Source: Symbiodinium natans (Eukaryota; Sar; Dinophyceae; Suessiales; Symbiodiniaceae). Taken from it: a stretch of DNA of 64,000 nucleotides. Position 1 is the stretch's first letter, and each line of letters opens with the position of its first letter. The position numbers and the translations under genes were made by a program. Below, in pieces: positions 30,203 through 40,398 of this stretch. The stretch is taken from the NCBI GenBank assembly GCA_905221605.1, contig CAJNDS010002247.1, positions 1 to 64,000 of the forward strand. The letters run 5' to 3'. A model generated the notes under the pieces. It saw nothing but the letters and a program-made list of their open reading frames with translations, ran no database searches and was not told where the DNA came from.

Positions 30203-30313
30203 CGGGGCCGGGATAGTTACTACTAACTAGTAGTCTCTTATGGTCCCTGTTAATAGCTATACAAAAACAATGCCCAACAACCCTCTTGAAATTATTCAGG
30301 CCCCTCTAGTAGG
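30203..30313 (-). mobile_element. MITE-like element, family TATAGGGG, diverged reverse copy
   Basis: Reads in reverse orientation relative to copies 1-3: CGGGGCCGGGATAGTTACTA at the left and CAGGCCCCTCTAGT at the right, with TCTTATGGTCCCTGTTA inside. Diverged, so only probable. Confidence 0.45.
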
Positions 30314-30765
30314 TGCCTGGAGATTGAATGGGTCAGGCAACGACTGTGCTTGGCAAGCAAAACTCGGAACCGCAATGTAGCTTTGCAAAGCCTGTCCGGG
30401 TTCAGGTATATGACTTCTGAAGACTATATGACTTCATGTAAAAACCAAGCTCCAAAACACGAAGCATCTGCATTTTAAGCCCTTAACCCCCGACCGCTAT
30501 GTGTATGCAGCACATGCACCTGCTGACCTTTGAACCCCCCCAAAAACAAACTCCCAAACAGAATGTCTGAACCCTGGACCCCGTATCCCCTTAATTGCAA
30601 GCGAACCCTAGGGAGCCTTCTTCCCCAACACGTGAACACCTCACACCTATACCCCGAACCAGAACGAAAACAAGCCTTCCTTAGGTTATATACAAGCGCC
30701 ACACATCTCCTTCTCAGACCACACACCCTAGACCCTAACCCCTCAACTGGGGCAAGCCAAGGCCC

Positions 30766-30903
30766 CTAAACCCTAAACCCTAAACCCTAAACCCTAAACC
30801 CTAAACCCTAAACCCTAAACCCTAAACCCTAAACCCTAAACCCTAAACCCTAAACCCTAAACCCTAAACCTAAACCCCAAACCCCAAACCCCAAACCCTA
30901 AGC
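30766..30903. repeat. CCCTAAA telomere-like array (about 19 units)
   Basis: Pure CCCTAAA with three CCCCAAA units at the right. Left flank of the exon at 30904-30977. Confidence 0.96.
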
Positions 30904-30977
30904 CCTGTCCAGGCTGCGCAGATGGGAGCAAAGTCCAGAGGCGTAAAGCGAAGGTGGCTGGCCAAGGCGTGAAAATC
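30904..30977 (-). CDS. Candidate coding exon, product unknown
   Basis: Minus strand: CCAACCAG|GAT acceptor, 24 codons plus 2 nt (DFHALASHLRFTPLDFAPIC, then AAWT), then a GC donor ACAGG|GCTTAG. Balanced globular composition. Classic arrangement between CCCTAAA and TTTAGGG arrays. No family recognised. Confidence 0.6.
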
Positions 30978-31006
30978 CTGGTTGGCTAAGGGTTTGGGTC
31001 CAGGGT

Positions 31007-31049
31007 TTAGGGTTTAGGGTTTAGGGTTTAGGGTTTAGGGTTTAGGGTG
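31007..31049. repeat. TTTAGGG telomere-like array
   Basis: Six units, mirror of 30766-30903. Confidence 0.94.
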
Positions 31050-31264
31050 TAGCATTGGTCAGCTGAACGCAAAAGTGTGAAGACATGCCCACCCCGAGGC
31101 CACCCAAACAATACTCATCACGAAACCAAACCGGAGCCAGCCGAAGCCAAGCCAGCCATTCAAATTTCACATATCGAACATGTTCAGAGCACACTAAGAT
31201 AGAACACTGCGAATGCTTGGGACATTTGCGAGTCGTGAACTCTTGCCGAACTTGAGGCGAGCTG

Positions 31265-32128
31265 TTGGCGATTTCCCTTGACGGCAAAGGAGCCCCCCCC
31301 CACAGGTTTTGCGCAGGGGACGGTCTGGGCCGAAGGGCCCTCTCACAGAAAATTCCAGGGCGTGAAGAGTCCTGGAAGGGTTTAAGGCCCCCCTGCTTAC
31401 TGGGAAGACGCTCAGGAACTGTCCGAGGCAGCCCAAAAAAGCCAAAAAAGGCTCTGTCCGGGAGGAGTCCAAAAAGGTTCAGAAACTGTCCGGAAAGCGC
31501 CCAGAAATGCCCAGAAACTGTCCGGGAGGACCCCAACAAGGCTCAGAAACTGTCCAAAAGGAGCTGTCGAAAAAAGCTCAGAAACTATCCGGGAAGAGCT
31601 CAGAAACTGTCCGGAAGGAGCCCGGAAACTAAAAGGCTCAGAAACTGTCTCAGAAACCAAGAAAGGCTCAGAAACTGTCCGGAAAAAGCTCAAAAAGGCG
31701 CTCTTGGGCTCAGAAACTGTCAGAAACTGTCCGGGAGGAGCCCAGAACTGCCCAGAGCCAGGGCCCAGAAGGTCAGGGGGCAGAAGGGGCTGCCTGGAAA
31801 GGCGGAAGGGAAGCAGCTGTATTGGGGTGTCCTCGGGACATTTGTGTCAAGGGGGCCGGGACGGCCCTCGACGCATCAAGACAACCCCGTCCGGTCTCTA
31901 GGGGGCCTCCAGGGGCATCCGGGCCTAGAGGCGTCCAGAGGGGCCAGAGCCTCCAGGATGTTTCAGGCGCCTCCAGAAGCCTCCGCAACAGAAGTGAGAA
32001 GGGGCTTCAGGGTTCAAAGGCCTCCAGAGGCTTCCAGGAGCCTGCAGGGGCCTCCCGGGCCTCCAGTCCAGGGGCCTCCAGGGGCCTCCAGGGCCTCCAG
32101 GCAGGGGCGTGCCACCAACCAGTTTTAA
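31265..32128 (+). repeat. Degenerate minisatellite giving a 287-codon open frame
   Basis: The largest open frame in the window, but built from degenerate tandem copies of CAGAAACTGTCCGGGAGGA-type units (31410-31770) and CCTCCAGGGGC-type units (31900-32110). Other frames on both strands are also open (minus 31042-31539, 31194-31472 and 31412-31693). The peptide is Arg/Lys/Cys/Pro/Gly-rich without a domain. Read as a repeat, not a gene, though a repeat-encoded protein cannot be excluded. Confidence 0.7.
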
Positions 32129-32223
32129 AGGGGAAGGAGCCCCTGCTTTGGGGTTTAGGGTAATAGTATATAGCTGAGACGAGCTAGGCGACTCCAGCCA
32201 GGCGACTCTCCTCAGGGGTGCGC

Positions 32224-32286
32224 CTGGCAGGCTCTGCAGCCTAGCAGAGCCTGCCGCGGTCTCGCTGAGCGCTCGACTGCGCCCGC
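32224..32286 (-). CDS. Candidate coding exon, product unknown
   Basis: Minus strand: GGGTAG|GCG acceptor, exactly 63 nt (AGAVERSARPRQALLGCRAC plus Q), GC donor CAG|GCGCAC, phase 0 to 0. Next to the longest pure TTTAGGG array. The plus strand has a GTGAGA donor at 32301 and is also partly open. Confidence 0.5.
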
Positions 32287-32320
32287 CTACCCCAACAGAG
32301 GTGAGAGGAGTGGCGGGCGG

Positions 32321-32577
32321 GTTTAGGGTTTAGGGTTTAGGGTTTAGGGTTTAGGGTTTAGGGTTTAGGGTTTAGGGTTTAGGGTTTAGGGTTTAGGGTT
32401 TAGGGTTTAGGGTTTAGGGTTTAGGGTTTAGGGTTTAGGGTTTAGGGTTTAGGGTTTAGGGTTTAGGGTTTAGGGTTTAGGGTTTAGGGTTTAGGGTTTA
32501 GGGTTTAGGGTTTAGGGTTTAGGGTTTAGGGTTTAGGGTTTAGGGTTCACGGTTCAGGGTTTAGGGTTCAGGGTTCA
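32321..32577. repeat. Longest pure TTTAGGG array (about 32 perfect units)
   Basis: About 228 bp of uninterrupted TTTAGGG, then a few TTCAGGG variants. Sequence continues on both sides, so it is internal and not a chromosome end. Confidence 0.97.
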
Positions 32578-33244
32578 GGGGTTTTTTTAGGGCTTCGGGG
32601 AGTTCAGGGTCTTGGGTTTGGGGTTCAGGTCTTAGGCCTTAAGGCTTGCGGAATTCTGCTAGGTTCAACTCCATGAACCTTGTAAACCCTCTTTCGCTTT
32701 TGCGGGAAGGACTGTGGGTATTGGAATTTTAGGGCCCCGCCCCTAAAAAATAGCGTACCATAGGTGAGCTTCAATTACATACTATGTTAAACCTGTTACA
32801 CCTACATACTAAGGGGAGGAAAATCAGTTAAAGCTTGAGGGGATGAAGTCTTGCGGGCTTGGGGCTCACGGCCTGAAGGTATGAGGGACAGAAGCTTAAG
32901 GTTTAGGGTTTAGGGTTTAGAGTTTAGGATTGGAAAGGCCCCTCCTCCATATCCCCACTGGCCATAGAACGATTTTACGCAATTTAGTTGTTCTATCCTG
33001 GCCTCTCCACCAGAATGCTAACAAGCGGTTTAGATATATACTCTGATCCCGATAGGTGCAGTCTCCAGGCAACTTCCCGACCCTGAAACCCCAAACTCCC
33101 CTGAAACCCTCTAAACACCTATACTCAAACCCTAAACCTTAAACCCTAAACCCTGAAACCTAAACTCCCCTAAACCCCAAATCCCACAAAGCCTGTCACT
33201 GTATGTAATTCTAAAGAACCCTATCTTCGCCGCCCTGACGTAGC

Positions 33245-33287
33245 CTTGTGCGACTGAATCGCGGCCTCGAACTCCAGAGCCAAGCGC
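33245..33287 (-). CDS. Candidate helical coding exon
   Basis: Minus strand: GACGCCAG|G acceptor, RLALEFEAAIQSHK, GC donor AAG|GCTACG (or the frame ends at RRR and TAG at about 33231). The upstream frame stays open as RADAR. An amphipathic helix is likely. Incoming phase 2, outgoing phase 0. Confidence 0.5.
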
Positions 33288-34427
33288 CTGGCGTCGGCTC
33301 TCCCGAAGCAGCCAAGAATTATTGGGGGTTTAGCGCTCAGTTATTTAGGTCACCTGCAACATCGTTTGTGCCACTGCCTGGAACCCAGTGCTGGCCTCAA
33401 GCCCTTAGGCCTAACACCTATATGCCTCTAACCCCTGCTTAAAGCCATATGCAACTCCTGCACACTGCGCCAGGTTGCGGGAGCAAACCGCGGAGTGTAG
33501 CGCAGCCTCGCAAGGGGCAACAGTTTTCAAGGCCCAGGGGCTCAAGGCTTCGGTGGTTCATGGCCAAGGCGCAGGAAGAAGCCAACAGAGCAATAGCAAG
33601 TTAGCCAAAGGATTCGGGTTTAGGGATGCAAAGCAAGAAATGGGGGATTGTAAGGTTGAGGGTACCTTAACTGGGGGTCCTTATTATAAGAGAAGTCCTT
33701 TAACATTTGGGTGTCTATATCAGTGGGTCCCCTCATTTTCGCAAACGCCGTAAAAAAATGGGCAACCGGCCTCCGATGACCACGATGTTCTGAACCACAG
33801 CCGGGCGGACGTCAATGGGGCAAAGCTCCAAGGAACGGATCAAGGCCTCGGAGACAGCCCAAGGGGTCCATTGAAACCATCTTACAAGAAAGGCACACCT
33901 GTTTTTTGGGTTGGTTACTTGATAGGGAAACCCCAGAGCAGCTGGCTAGTTACGAGCCCCTCCCCGCCCCAAAAAAATGTACCATGTTCCGGAGTATGAT
34001 CCATGGACGCTCTCGAGAACAGAAGTTTTCCCTTTCGTGGTGCCATTACAGCTCCATCAGGTTCATCCGTGCCGTTGACTGTGACAGGTCCCGCCAAACA
34101 TTCTCAGAGAGAATGGAACGCCCTTCGTGCTGCAACGTGGATGACCTAAATCCGCATGGTTTGCGTAGCCGCAGATGTGCTCAATAAAACAGGACTGCGC
34201 GAATCATGCATAGCGTATCTCCATCTGAGAATGAGGGTTTGCGCGGTTCGACAACCCTAAACCCACAAGCCGGAACAAAAGCCTCAGAAAAACACTCGAG
34301 GCAGGCCGTGCAGGATTCCCATCGCAAACTGTAGGTAGGGCTCTGTCGCGCCTGCTGTGTTTCAGGAAGCTCCCACACCGAACCCGATCCCGTAAGCCCA
34401 AAAAAACACACACTTAAGCGCTAAGCC
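33288..34427. other. Stretch with unproven plus open frames
   Basis: Plus frames at 33475-33753 and 33906-34187 and minus frames at 33915-34097 and 34181-34413 overlap. The 33906-34187 frame (ends DDLNPHGLRSRRCAQ) is the most protein-like but lacks an acceptor. Very few telomere-like units occur here. Confidence 0.3.
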
Positions 34428-34505
34428 TCAAAGCCCGAACCGCTTCCCCGGATCAAAGCTCTTGGGCGGGGCCTGCGGAACGGTTGCCACCGTGAAGCTC
34501 TCTTC
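34428..34505 (-). CDS. Candidate C-terminal exon
   Basis: Minus strand: AGTGCAG|GAA acceptor, EESFTVATVPQAPPKSFDPG, then KRFGL and TGA at 34430-34428, 78 nt. The upstream frame is also open (SEAPVQ). A GT at AAGCG|GTTCGG could instead end it as an internal exon. Confidence 0.5.
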   Translation of the reverse strand, partial: EESFTVATVPQAPPKSFDPGKRFGL

Positions 34506-36001
34506 CTGCACTGGGGCTTCGGAGCTTGGATTTTGGGGTTTCTGGGGTTTTCAGGTTTTAGGGTTTGAGGTTTCAAGGTTTGGAGCTATAAGGGTTCTGG
34601 CGTTTCCGGGTGTAGGATTCCAGGGTTAAGCTATGTCAAGGTCTTTCAGTCAGGTGCTTTGGGGGTTTTAAATAAACTGAGTGCTGTCACGATGCTGGCT
34701 TGGCCGGGGGGGCTGCTGAAAGGGCCGCGGGCTGAGGCTCACGATGCTGGCTTGGCATGGTGGTGCTGAAAGGCCCGTCAGCCTCTGACCTTGAGTCCCC
34801 ACCAGAACCTTAAAGGCAGAAAAGGTCAAACGACTCGAACACACAATCCCAACTGCGACCCCCTCCGCCCAAACACTCCTAAACCTCAAAAGCAAATCAA
34901 CAACAAACAAGAACTAAACTCCTCAACGCCTCCAACCCTGAATCCTGACATGGCCATCGAGACCTGCCAGGTGCTGCTTATAGTCGGGTTTTAGGGTTTA
35001 TAGGGTTTAAGGATTAGGGCGTTGGTCCTCGGTCTAAGAGTACGGGGATGTATGAAGTCTGTGTCTCGACCCTCCAGTTCGGAAGTTTCCAATTTTTCGC
35101 ATTTGGATGCGAGCCACAAAGTCAAAATTGCGAGAATATTGGGTTACCCCAGCCCCTCCCCCCCCGCCCCCAGCACCTTCATTAGCTCTGTCAACGGCAG
35201 ATGCGTCTCGTTAAGGGCATAGGACCTATCGCGTGGTTCCAGTTTGACCGCGCGTCAAGCTGGAGTACACCTGTCCTCCTCTTGCTGGAAATGCTCTGTT
35301 TGGAGTTGCGTGCCAAACTTGGTTTTCCCCGGCCTCCAGACGCTACTTACACGTAGGCTTCTAAGTACCCAAATAGGGTTAGAACCATACTTGCCCTACT
35401 TATGACCCTGCTTACATGTACCCCTGAGCCTCCTGATATGGGGGTTTCCGAAAATAAGGGGCCCCGATTATGGGCCCCCCTACAATAAGGACACCAAGAA
35501 GGTACAGTACCCCTAATTTGGGAAACCCCCTCTCCGACGATGAAGCGCAGCTCCCTAAACCCGAAAGCCTAAACCCTGAACCCTGAAACCTAACCTCTAA
35601 ACCCTAAATACCCCCTCCCCCTCTAATATTAACCCCCCCCCCCTCCCCCAATAGAAACTCGAAATGTGCTTTCAAAATCAGGGGGATGTTTTTATACAAA
35701 CGTCATGTTTGGGTCCAAAATGTTTCGGGTCTAGGCTAGGAGGGAAGGGAGGGAAGGGAGCTTCAGGAATTTGGTTGGTGGGTTATGGGAGCCCTGAACT
35801 CCCCCCCCCCCCCCCCCAAATTCGGATTTTTTGAAAAGCCGGGGTCGGTTTCGGCCGAATTTTCCGGAAAGTTTTTGTTGCCATTATGATGATGATTATT
35901 ATTATTCTTATTATTATTATTAGGATTAGGGGTACGTTTAATAAAAGGGGGAAGGGATTAGGGCTTCGCATTTATATGGTTTAGTATTTGAGGCTTTGGC
36001 A
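34506..36001. other. Intron or intergenic stretch
   Basis: Unsupported short frames at 34668-34994. A GTTTCCGAAAAT...GGAAACCC-type foldback at about 35435-35530. A C-run at 35803-35817. (ATT)n near 35886-35925. A tandem GGGAAGGGAG word at 35742-35762. No exon recognised. Confidence 0.4.
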
Positions 36002-36055
36002 TCATGCGGCCTCCTCAGGGTGCTCACCAGCAGGCTGCTCTTGGAAGTACAGCTC
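36002..36055 (-). CDS. Candidate C-terminal exon
   Basis: Minus strand: the acceptor CCCTGCAG|GAG abuts a TTTAGGG array. It reads ELYFQEQPAGEHPEEAA and TGA at 36004-36002. A strong GTGAGC donor after GCTG (36028-36027) would instead give a 28-nt internal exon. Confidence 0.5.
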   Translation of the reverse strand, partial: ELYFQEQPAGEHPEEAA

Positions 36056-36061
36056 CTGCAG

Positions 36062-36107
36062 GGTTTAGGGTTTAGGGTTTAGGCTTTAGGGTTTAGGGTT
36101 TAGGGTT
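36062..36107. repeat. TTTAGGG telomere-like array
   Basis: Six to seven units directly next to the acceptor of the exon at 36002-36055. Confidence 0.93.
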
Positions 36108-36288
36108 TTGAGACTGTTGGGTCTTGGGGATTACGAGATTCGTACGACGCAAGCTGGCCCTTCGAACCATCGCAAAAATATTCTGAAGACCCTCCCCTTC
36201 CTTCCAATGCCAGAAACAATGCACACAGTATTGCAAGGGCCTTCCTAGCTGGAAATTCTGCCTAAACCCCAAACCCTAAACCCTAAAC

Positions 36289-36397
36289 CGTGAAATGGGC
36301 TCCAGCTCAACTCTAACTTTTGGAGTCTCGGGCAAACCGCTGCAAGTCAGAGGCTGTCCGTCACGGCAGACCGCATTGCCGCCCTCAGCGTCACTGG
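36289..36397 (-). CDS. Candidate coding exon, product unknown
   Basis: Minus strand: TGCAAAG| acceptor, 109 nt, CACG|GTTTAGGG donor supplied by the array. The peptide contains ASDAEGGNAVCRDGQPLTCS and LPETPKVRVELEPIS. A plus frame starting with ATG at 36296 and ending in CAG|GTAGGG is also open, so the strand is not certain. Confidence 0.5.
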
Positions 36398-36415
36398 CTT
36401 TGCAGGTAGGGGGTT

Positions 36416-36445
36416 TAGGATTTAGGGTTTAGGGTTTAGGGTTTA
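36416..36445. repeat. TTTAGGG telomere-like array (short)
   Basis: Four units including GTTTAGGATTTAGGG. Right flank of the exon at 36289-36397. Confidence 0.88.
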
Positions 36446-36640
36446 TTTGCGGTTTGGGGTCCGTGGAAGAATGTTCTGGTGGGGCTTGCCAGGAATCATA
36501 TGCTCTTGCTTCCCCTGAGGGGCATAAGCTTCCTCTTTGGGGACAGAAAAGCAACATGGCATCGGGAAAGGGACACCAACCGATAGTTATGGTGGAACAG
36601 TATCCTCATATTGGGCTTTCCGGGCATTTGCCTGGCGTCG

Positions 36641-36731
36641 CTATAAACCCTATAAACCCTATAAACCCTATAAACCCTATAAACCCTATAAACCCTATTA
36701 ACCCTATAAACCCTATAAACCCTATAAACCC
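36641..36731. repeat. CCCTATAAA nonamer array
   Basis: Ten copies of CCCTATAAA (one CCCTATTAA). Left arm of a mirrored pair around the island at 36732-36836. Confidence 0.96.
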
Positions 36732-36836
36732 TGTTGTGCTTTCGGATGAAGATTTAGAGCGCATGCCCCCCGCTCCACTTCCGACCAAGCTTGAAGTCAC
36801 CAGAGCAGCCCGCCGCACAGCAACCCATGCACAACA
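36732..36836. CDS. Candidate coding exon inside mirrored nonamer arrays
   Basis: A 105-bp island with the CCCTATAAA array to its left and the reverse-complement TTTATAGGG array to its right. Plus reads VVLSDEDLERMPPAPLPTKL and goes on to ARRTATHAQQ. Minus reads VRRAALVTSSLVGSGAGGMR. The plus frame has no acceptor other than the array. Strand undecided. Confidence 0.35.
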
Positions 36837-37023
36837 GGGTTTATAGGGTTTATAGGGTTTATAGGGTTTATAGGGTTTCTAGGGTTTATAGGGTTTATAG
36901 GGTTTATAGGGTTTATAGGGTTTTGTCGGGTTTATAGGGTTTACAGGGTTTATAGGGTTTATAGGGTTTATAGGTTTTTTTCGGGTTTATAGGGTTTTAG
37001 AGGGTTTGTAGGGTTTATAGGGT
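36837..37023. repeat. TTTATAGGG nonamer array
   Basis: About 19 copies of GGGTTTATA with small interruptions. It carries the same unusual nonamer as the left arm in opposite orientation. Confidence 0.96.
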
Positions 37024-37167
37024 CGAGTCAACCTCAACAGCCCAACCCAAAAAAACTGACATGCACCTTCCATCTGAACTTTCAATCCAACCTACATGTG
37101 GTCTGTCTTGGGGTGCGGCAAACATGAGCCCATGAAACCTACCGGTATAGAGATGCCTCGGCATATC

Positions 37168-37229
37168 GGACCCTAAACCCTAGACCCTGAACCCTAAACC
37201 CTAAACCCTAAACCCTAAACCCTAAACCC
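37168..37229. repeat. CCCTAAA telomere-like array
   Basis: Eight to nine units, left flank of 37232-37337. Confidence 0.94.
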
Positions 37230-37231
37230 AC

Positions 37232-37337
37232 CTTCGGGTTGAGGGCTTAGACATGTTCTTGTCGGCTTCAGGTTTCGCTCAAGTGGGTGCCGAAGCTGCG
37301 GGACCCGAAGGGCCACGTCTTGCCCCGGTAGCCGCAC
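37232..37337 (-). CDS. Candidate coding exon, frame uncertain
   Basis: Minus strand: GTCAAG|GTG acceptor, 106 nt, GAAG|GTGGGT donor running straight into TTTAGGG. The peptide begins VRLPGQDVALRVPQLRHPLE. Two other frames are open with very high third-position GC: minus KSRCGYRGKTWPFGSRSFGT ending in TGA, and plus VSLKWVPKLRDPKGHVLPR with AG|G and GTAGCC. Coding is likely, the frame is not settled. Confidence 0.4.
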
Positions 37338-37360
37338 CTTGACTTCACGGGCTTGGCATT

Positions 37361-37430
37361 TAGGGTTTAGGGTTTAGGGTTTAGGGTTTAGGGTTTAGGG
37401 TTTAGCGTTTAGGGTTTAGGGTTTAGGGTT
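37361..37430. repeat. TTTAGGG telomere-like array
   Basis: Ten units, mirror of 37168-37229. Followed by three GGGTTGAA units (37428-37455). Confidence 0.94.
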
Positions 37431-37545
37431 GAAGGGTTGAAGGGTTGAAGGGTTGGGGTTCAGGGTTTAGGCTTTAGGGTTTAGATGTGCAGTGTTTTTT
37501 GTCATCCCTCTTGCCGTTGCTAGTCAGAGTGCATATACATATGCG

Positions 37546-37870
37546 TAAATAAATAAATAAATAAATAAACAAATAAATATATAAATATATATATATATAT
37601 ATATATGCATGCTTATGTGCTTTTACTTGTTTGTATGTGTATATATATATATATATAGAATACACATACAGAAGAAATTATGCATATGTTTATATACATA
37701 CATACATACATACATACATACATACATACATACATACATACATACATACATACATACATACATACATACATACATACATACATACATACATACATACACA
37801 GAGAGAGAGATATATATATATACATGCAATATCTATATATATATATATGTACACGTATATGTTTGTGTAT
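37546..37870. repeat. (AAAT)n, (AT)n and (CATA)n microsatellite cluster
   Basis: AAAT at 37546-37565, AT runs at 37577-37604 and 37640-37657, and about 26 CATA tetramers at 37694-37797, then (AT)n. The Tyr/Ile/His-repeat and Met/Tyr/Val/Cys-repeat frames here are artefacts. Confidence 0.97.
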
Positions 37871-37907
37871 GGATGTGGCTAAACCTTGATCCCTAACCCG
37901 AAAGCTC

Positions 37908-37975
37908 TAAACCCTGAACCCTAAACCCTAAACCCTGAACCCTAAACCCTAAACCCTAAAACCCTAAACCCTAGA
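37908..37975. repeat. CCCTAAA telomere-like array
   Basis: Nine units. On the minus strand it follows the GTCTAG donor of 37977-38034. Confidence 0.93.
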
Positions 37976-37976
37976 C

Positions 37977-38034
37977 CTCCTCGAGCCTGGGCATCTTTGT
38001 CCGTGCGCAGTGACCGGGCGGGAGTCTGGCCATC
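37977..38034 (-). CDS. Candidate coding exon, polar
   Basis: Minus strand: CTGCCAG|GAT acceptor, 58 nt (DGQTPARSLRTDKDAQARG plus 1 nt), GAG|GTCTAG donor. Codon ends are mostly G or C. Right flank is degenerate TTTAGGG-type sequence (38080-38175). Confidence 0.5.
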
Positions 38035-38055
38035 CTGGCAGCTGAGGCCCAGGGA

Positions 38056-39739
38056 ATTTTGGGTTGCTTTCGGAGCTTTTTTAGGGTTGTAGGGTTCAGG
38101 GTTGAGGGCTTAGGGTTGAGGGTTCAGGGTGTAGGGTGTATAGGGTTTAGGGTATATCGGGTTTAGGGTTGAGGCTTAGGGTGGATCTTGGGTTGGGTTT
38201 AGGTTGTTTTGGCCGAGGGTTGAGGGTTTGGGGTCAAGGCTTACAGTTTCGGGTTGCGGGTGAGGGTGGATCGGGTCGGGCTGAGGGATTGGGGCTCAGG
38301 TTGGGTTCTGGGTTTACTGGTTGAGTCGCTAGGTGGACCCCAAACCCTAAAGCCTGCCTAAACGCGCCTACAGACCAGCGATGCCCAAAACCCTCGAATC
38401 TTGAACCCTCAGCAGCCCCAAAAACAGCCCTGAGCCCTTATGCCCCCTAAACACGAACACCCACACCCCTACCCCCTAAACCCTAAACCCTTGAATGCCC
38501 AACAAGAAAAGGGGCCCCACATCCGGGCTTCAAGATGTGCACTGATACTTCTGGAGCTGTCGCCTGTTAGAAGGACAAGTTGGTCCGTCTTCCTAAGGTT
38601 TTGGTCCCGAAACCTTACTGCACCAATGCTACTGGGAGCCTTGAGGCGAGACAGCTTAACAGAGGGCTCCGGCTTTTGGATCTGCAAGAGGTTTGATCAG
38701 AAGATCCGCGACTTTGATAGAGTGAGGTGCCCCAAAGCCACACCGGAAAGCCACCTCCGGGAAGTCGCATGCCACGTAGCAGGTGCAGACCTGCGTCTGG
38801 GATCCCCTAAGGGGTACCTTCCAGGGCCTAAGAGGGTATTGAGGGCTTGTTTTAGGGTTTTGTTTAGGGTTTTGGGGTGAGGATTTTGGGGGTTTGGGTT
38901 TCGGGGTCTGAGGGAGCCGGGTTTAGGCTTCAGGTAGAAAGCCGGCATGTCGATCCCCATGACTAGAAATCTCGAGATCCCAAAGCCAGTTGGGCGCAAC
39001 GGAATCCTCGACAGATCATACAGTGCTTAGGGGCTTGAAGAAAGGTTCAGGGTTTTGGGTACACAGATCAGGGTTTAGGGTTTCTGGGTTTGGGAGTTTG
39101 GGGTTTCCAAAGGCTCGGGCTTTGGGGCGCTTTGTGTCAACTTTGGGTGCAGCCGAAGCACCAGCACGTCCTCTAGCACGCTGTCGTTCTCCAAATCCTC
39201 TCACTTCGTGCATTTGGGATGCTTCCTAAACCTGAATACCCCGCACCCACCATAGAAATCCTGAAGCCCCAACACTCTAATGCCCTAAAAACGCAATACC
39301 CCAACACCCTAACGCCATGAAACCCAACACCCTTGGGCTGTACCTTGAGTATGAGTATTCCAGTTCGGTAGGGTTTATATATGCGTGCGCGCCCCCCTTT
39401 CTCGATCCCCCCCCCCCCCCCGGCTCATGGTTCTCCTAGCCCGCCGCCGCATGCTATACATCCTGACCGTTAACCCTCACCTGATCACGAACCACAGGGG
39501 GGAGAGGGGAAGCCCAAAATCCTCCACCCTACACACCCCAAACCCGAAAACCCCAAACCCTAAAGCCTAACCCCGAACCCTAAACGTTGGACTGTAAACT
39601 CAATGTGAACAACAGACTAGGAAAAAAAACCCAAAACTCACCATAACCACGGGGAGGGGAGGAGTGGGCGGGGGTGTGCTGGTGCACGTAGGGCTTAAGG
39701 GCGTATATGGCTTAGGGTTCGCTCTAGCTCACGACGTAC
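38056..39739. other. Long intron-like stretch
   Basis: Degenerate TTGAGGG/TTTAGGG words at 38080-38310. Plus frames at 38440-38880 and 38990-39229 overlap minus frames and lack splice pairs. A C-run is at 39409-39421. No exon is claimed. Confidence 0.35.
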
Positions 39740-39789
39740 CGTTGTCAGGCGCGATTGCGTGTACTTCTTTCAGCAACTTTGTCTGCGCC
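39740..39789 (-). CDS. Candidate coding exon, product unknown
   Basis: Minus strand: CACGAG|G acceptor, 50 nt (AQTKLLKEVHAIAPDN after a split codon), donor ACG|GTACGT, one of the best donor sequences here. Incoming phase 2, outgoing phase 1. An upstream AG (CGCAG|C) is possible. Confidence 0.5.
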
Positions 39790-40282
39790 CTCGTGCTGCG
39801 AGCTTTAAAACTTTAAACCCAAAACCCTACACCTTAAATCCTAAAGCCTAAACCATAAACCCGAAACCCTAAACCTCTTTGGAGCTTGAAAAGGCTGAGG
39901 GTCGAGGCAAGGGCATAGGGGGACAACATCACTTCTAAAGCCTCTAAACCCTAAACCCTAAACCCCAACCCCTAAAACCCTAAACCCTAAGCCCTGAACC
40001 CGAACTCAAGCCCCATCCCTATGCACCCAGGAGAGTTGGGCCAGCACTGTCTTCAGAGATGTGAGGGTTTCGGGGTTTAGAGTAGCCTAGAAGGTTTGGG
40101 GTTTCAGCTCTCGGCCCTTTTCAGAGGATGGAAGAAGCCCCAAAACTATCCTAAGAGGAAGATTTGTGGGAAGCAGGTTAGTTGCAGCTTTCCTCGTCAG
40201 AACACGCTGTATACGATTTGAAGCAGCACTGCAAGGGGGCCTTTACCAGAGGTTTCATTTTTTGAGGATATCATGTGCTAAA

Positions 40283-40398
40283 CCCTAAACCCTAAACCCC
40301 TGCACCCTGAACCCTCCAAACCCCAAACCCCAAACCCCAAACCCCAAACCCTAAACCCTAAACCCTAAACCCTAAACCCTAAACCCTAAACCCTAAAC
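40283..40398. repeat. CCCTAAA/CCCCAAA telomere-like array
   Basis: About 16 units. Five CCCCAAA units are contiguous, then nine CCCTAAA. Left flank of 40399-40473. Confidence 0.95.

Noticed and set aside
36641-37023. CRISPR-like array
   Set aside because: Units are contiguous 9-mers with no spacers.
37474-37896. Open frames over CATA/AT microsatellites
   Set aside because: Same reason; no codon structure.
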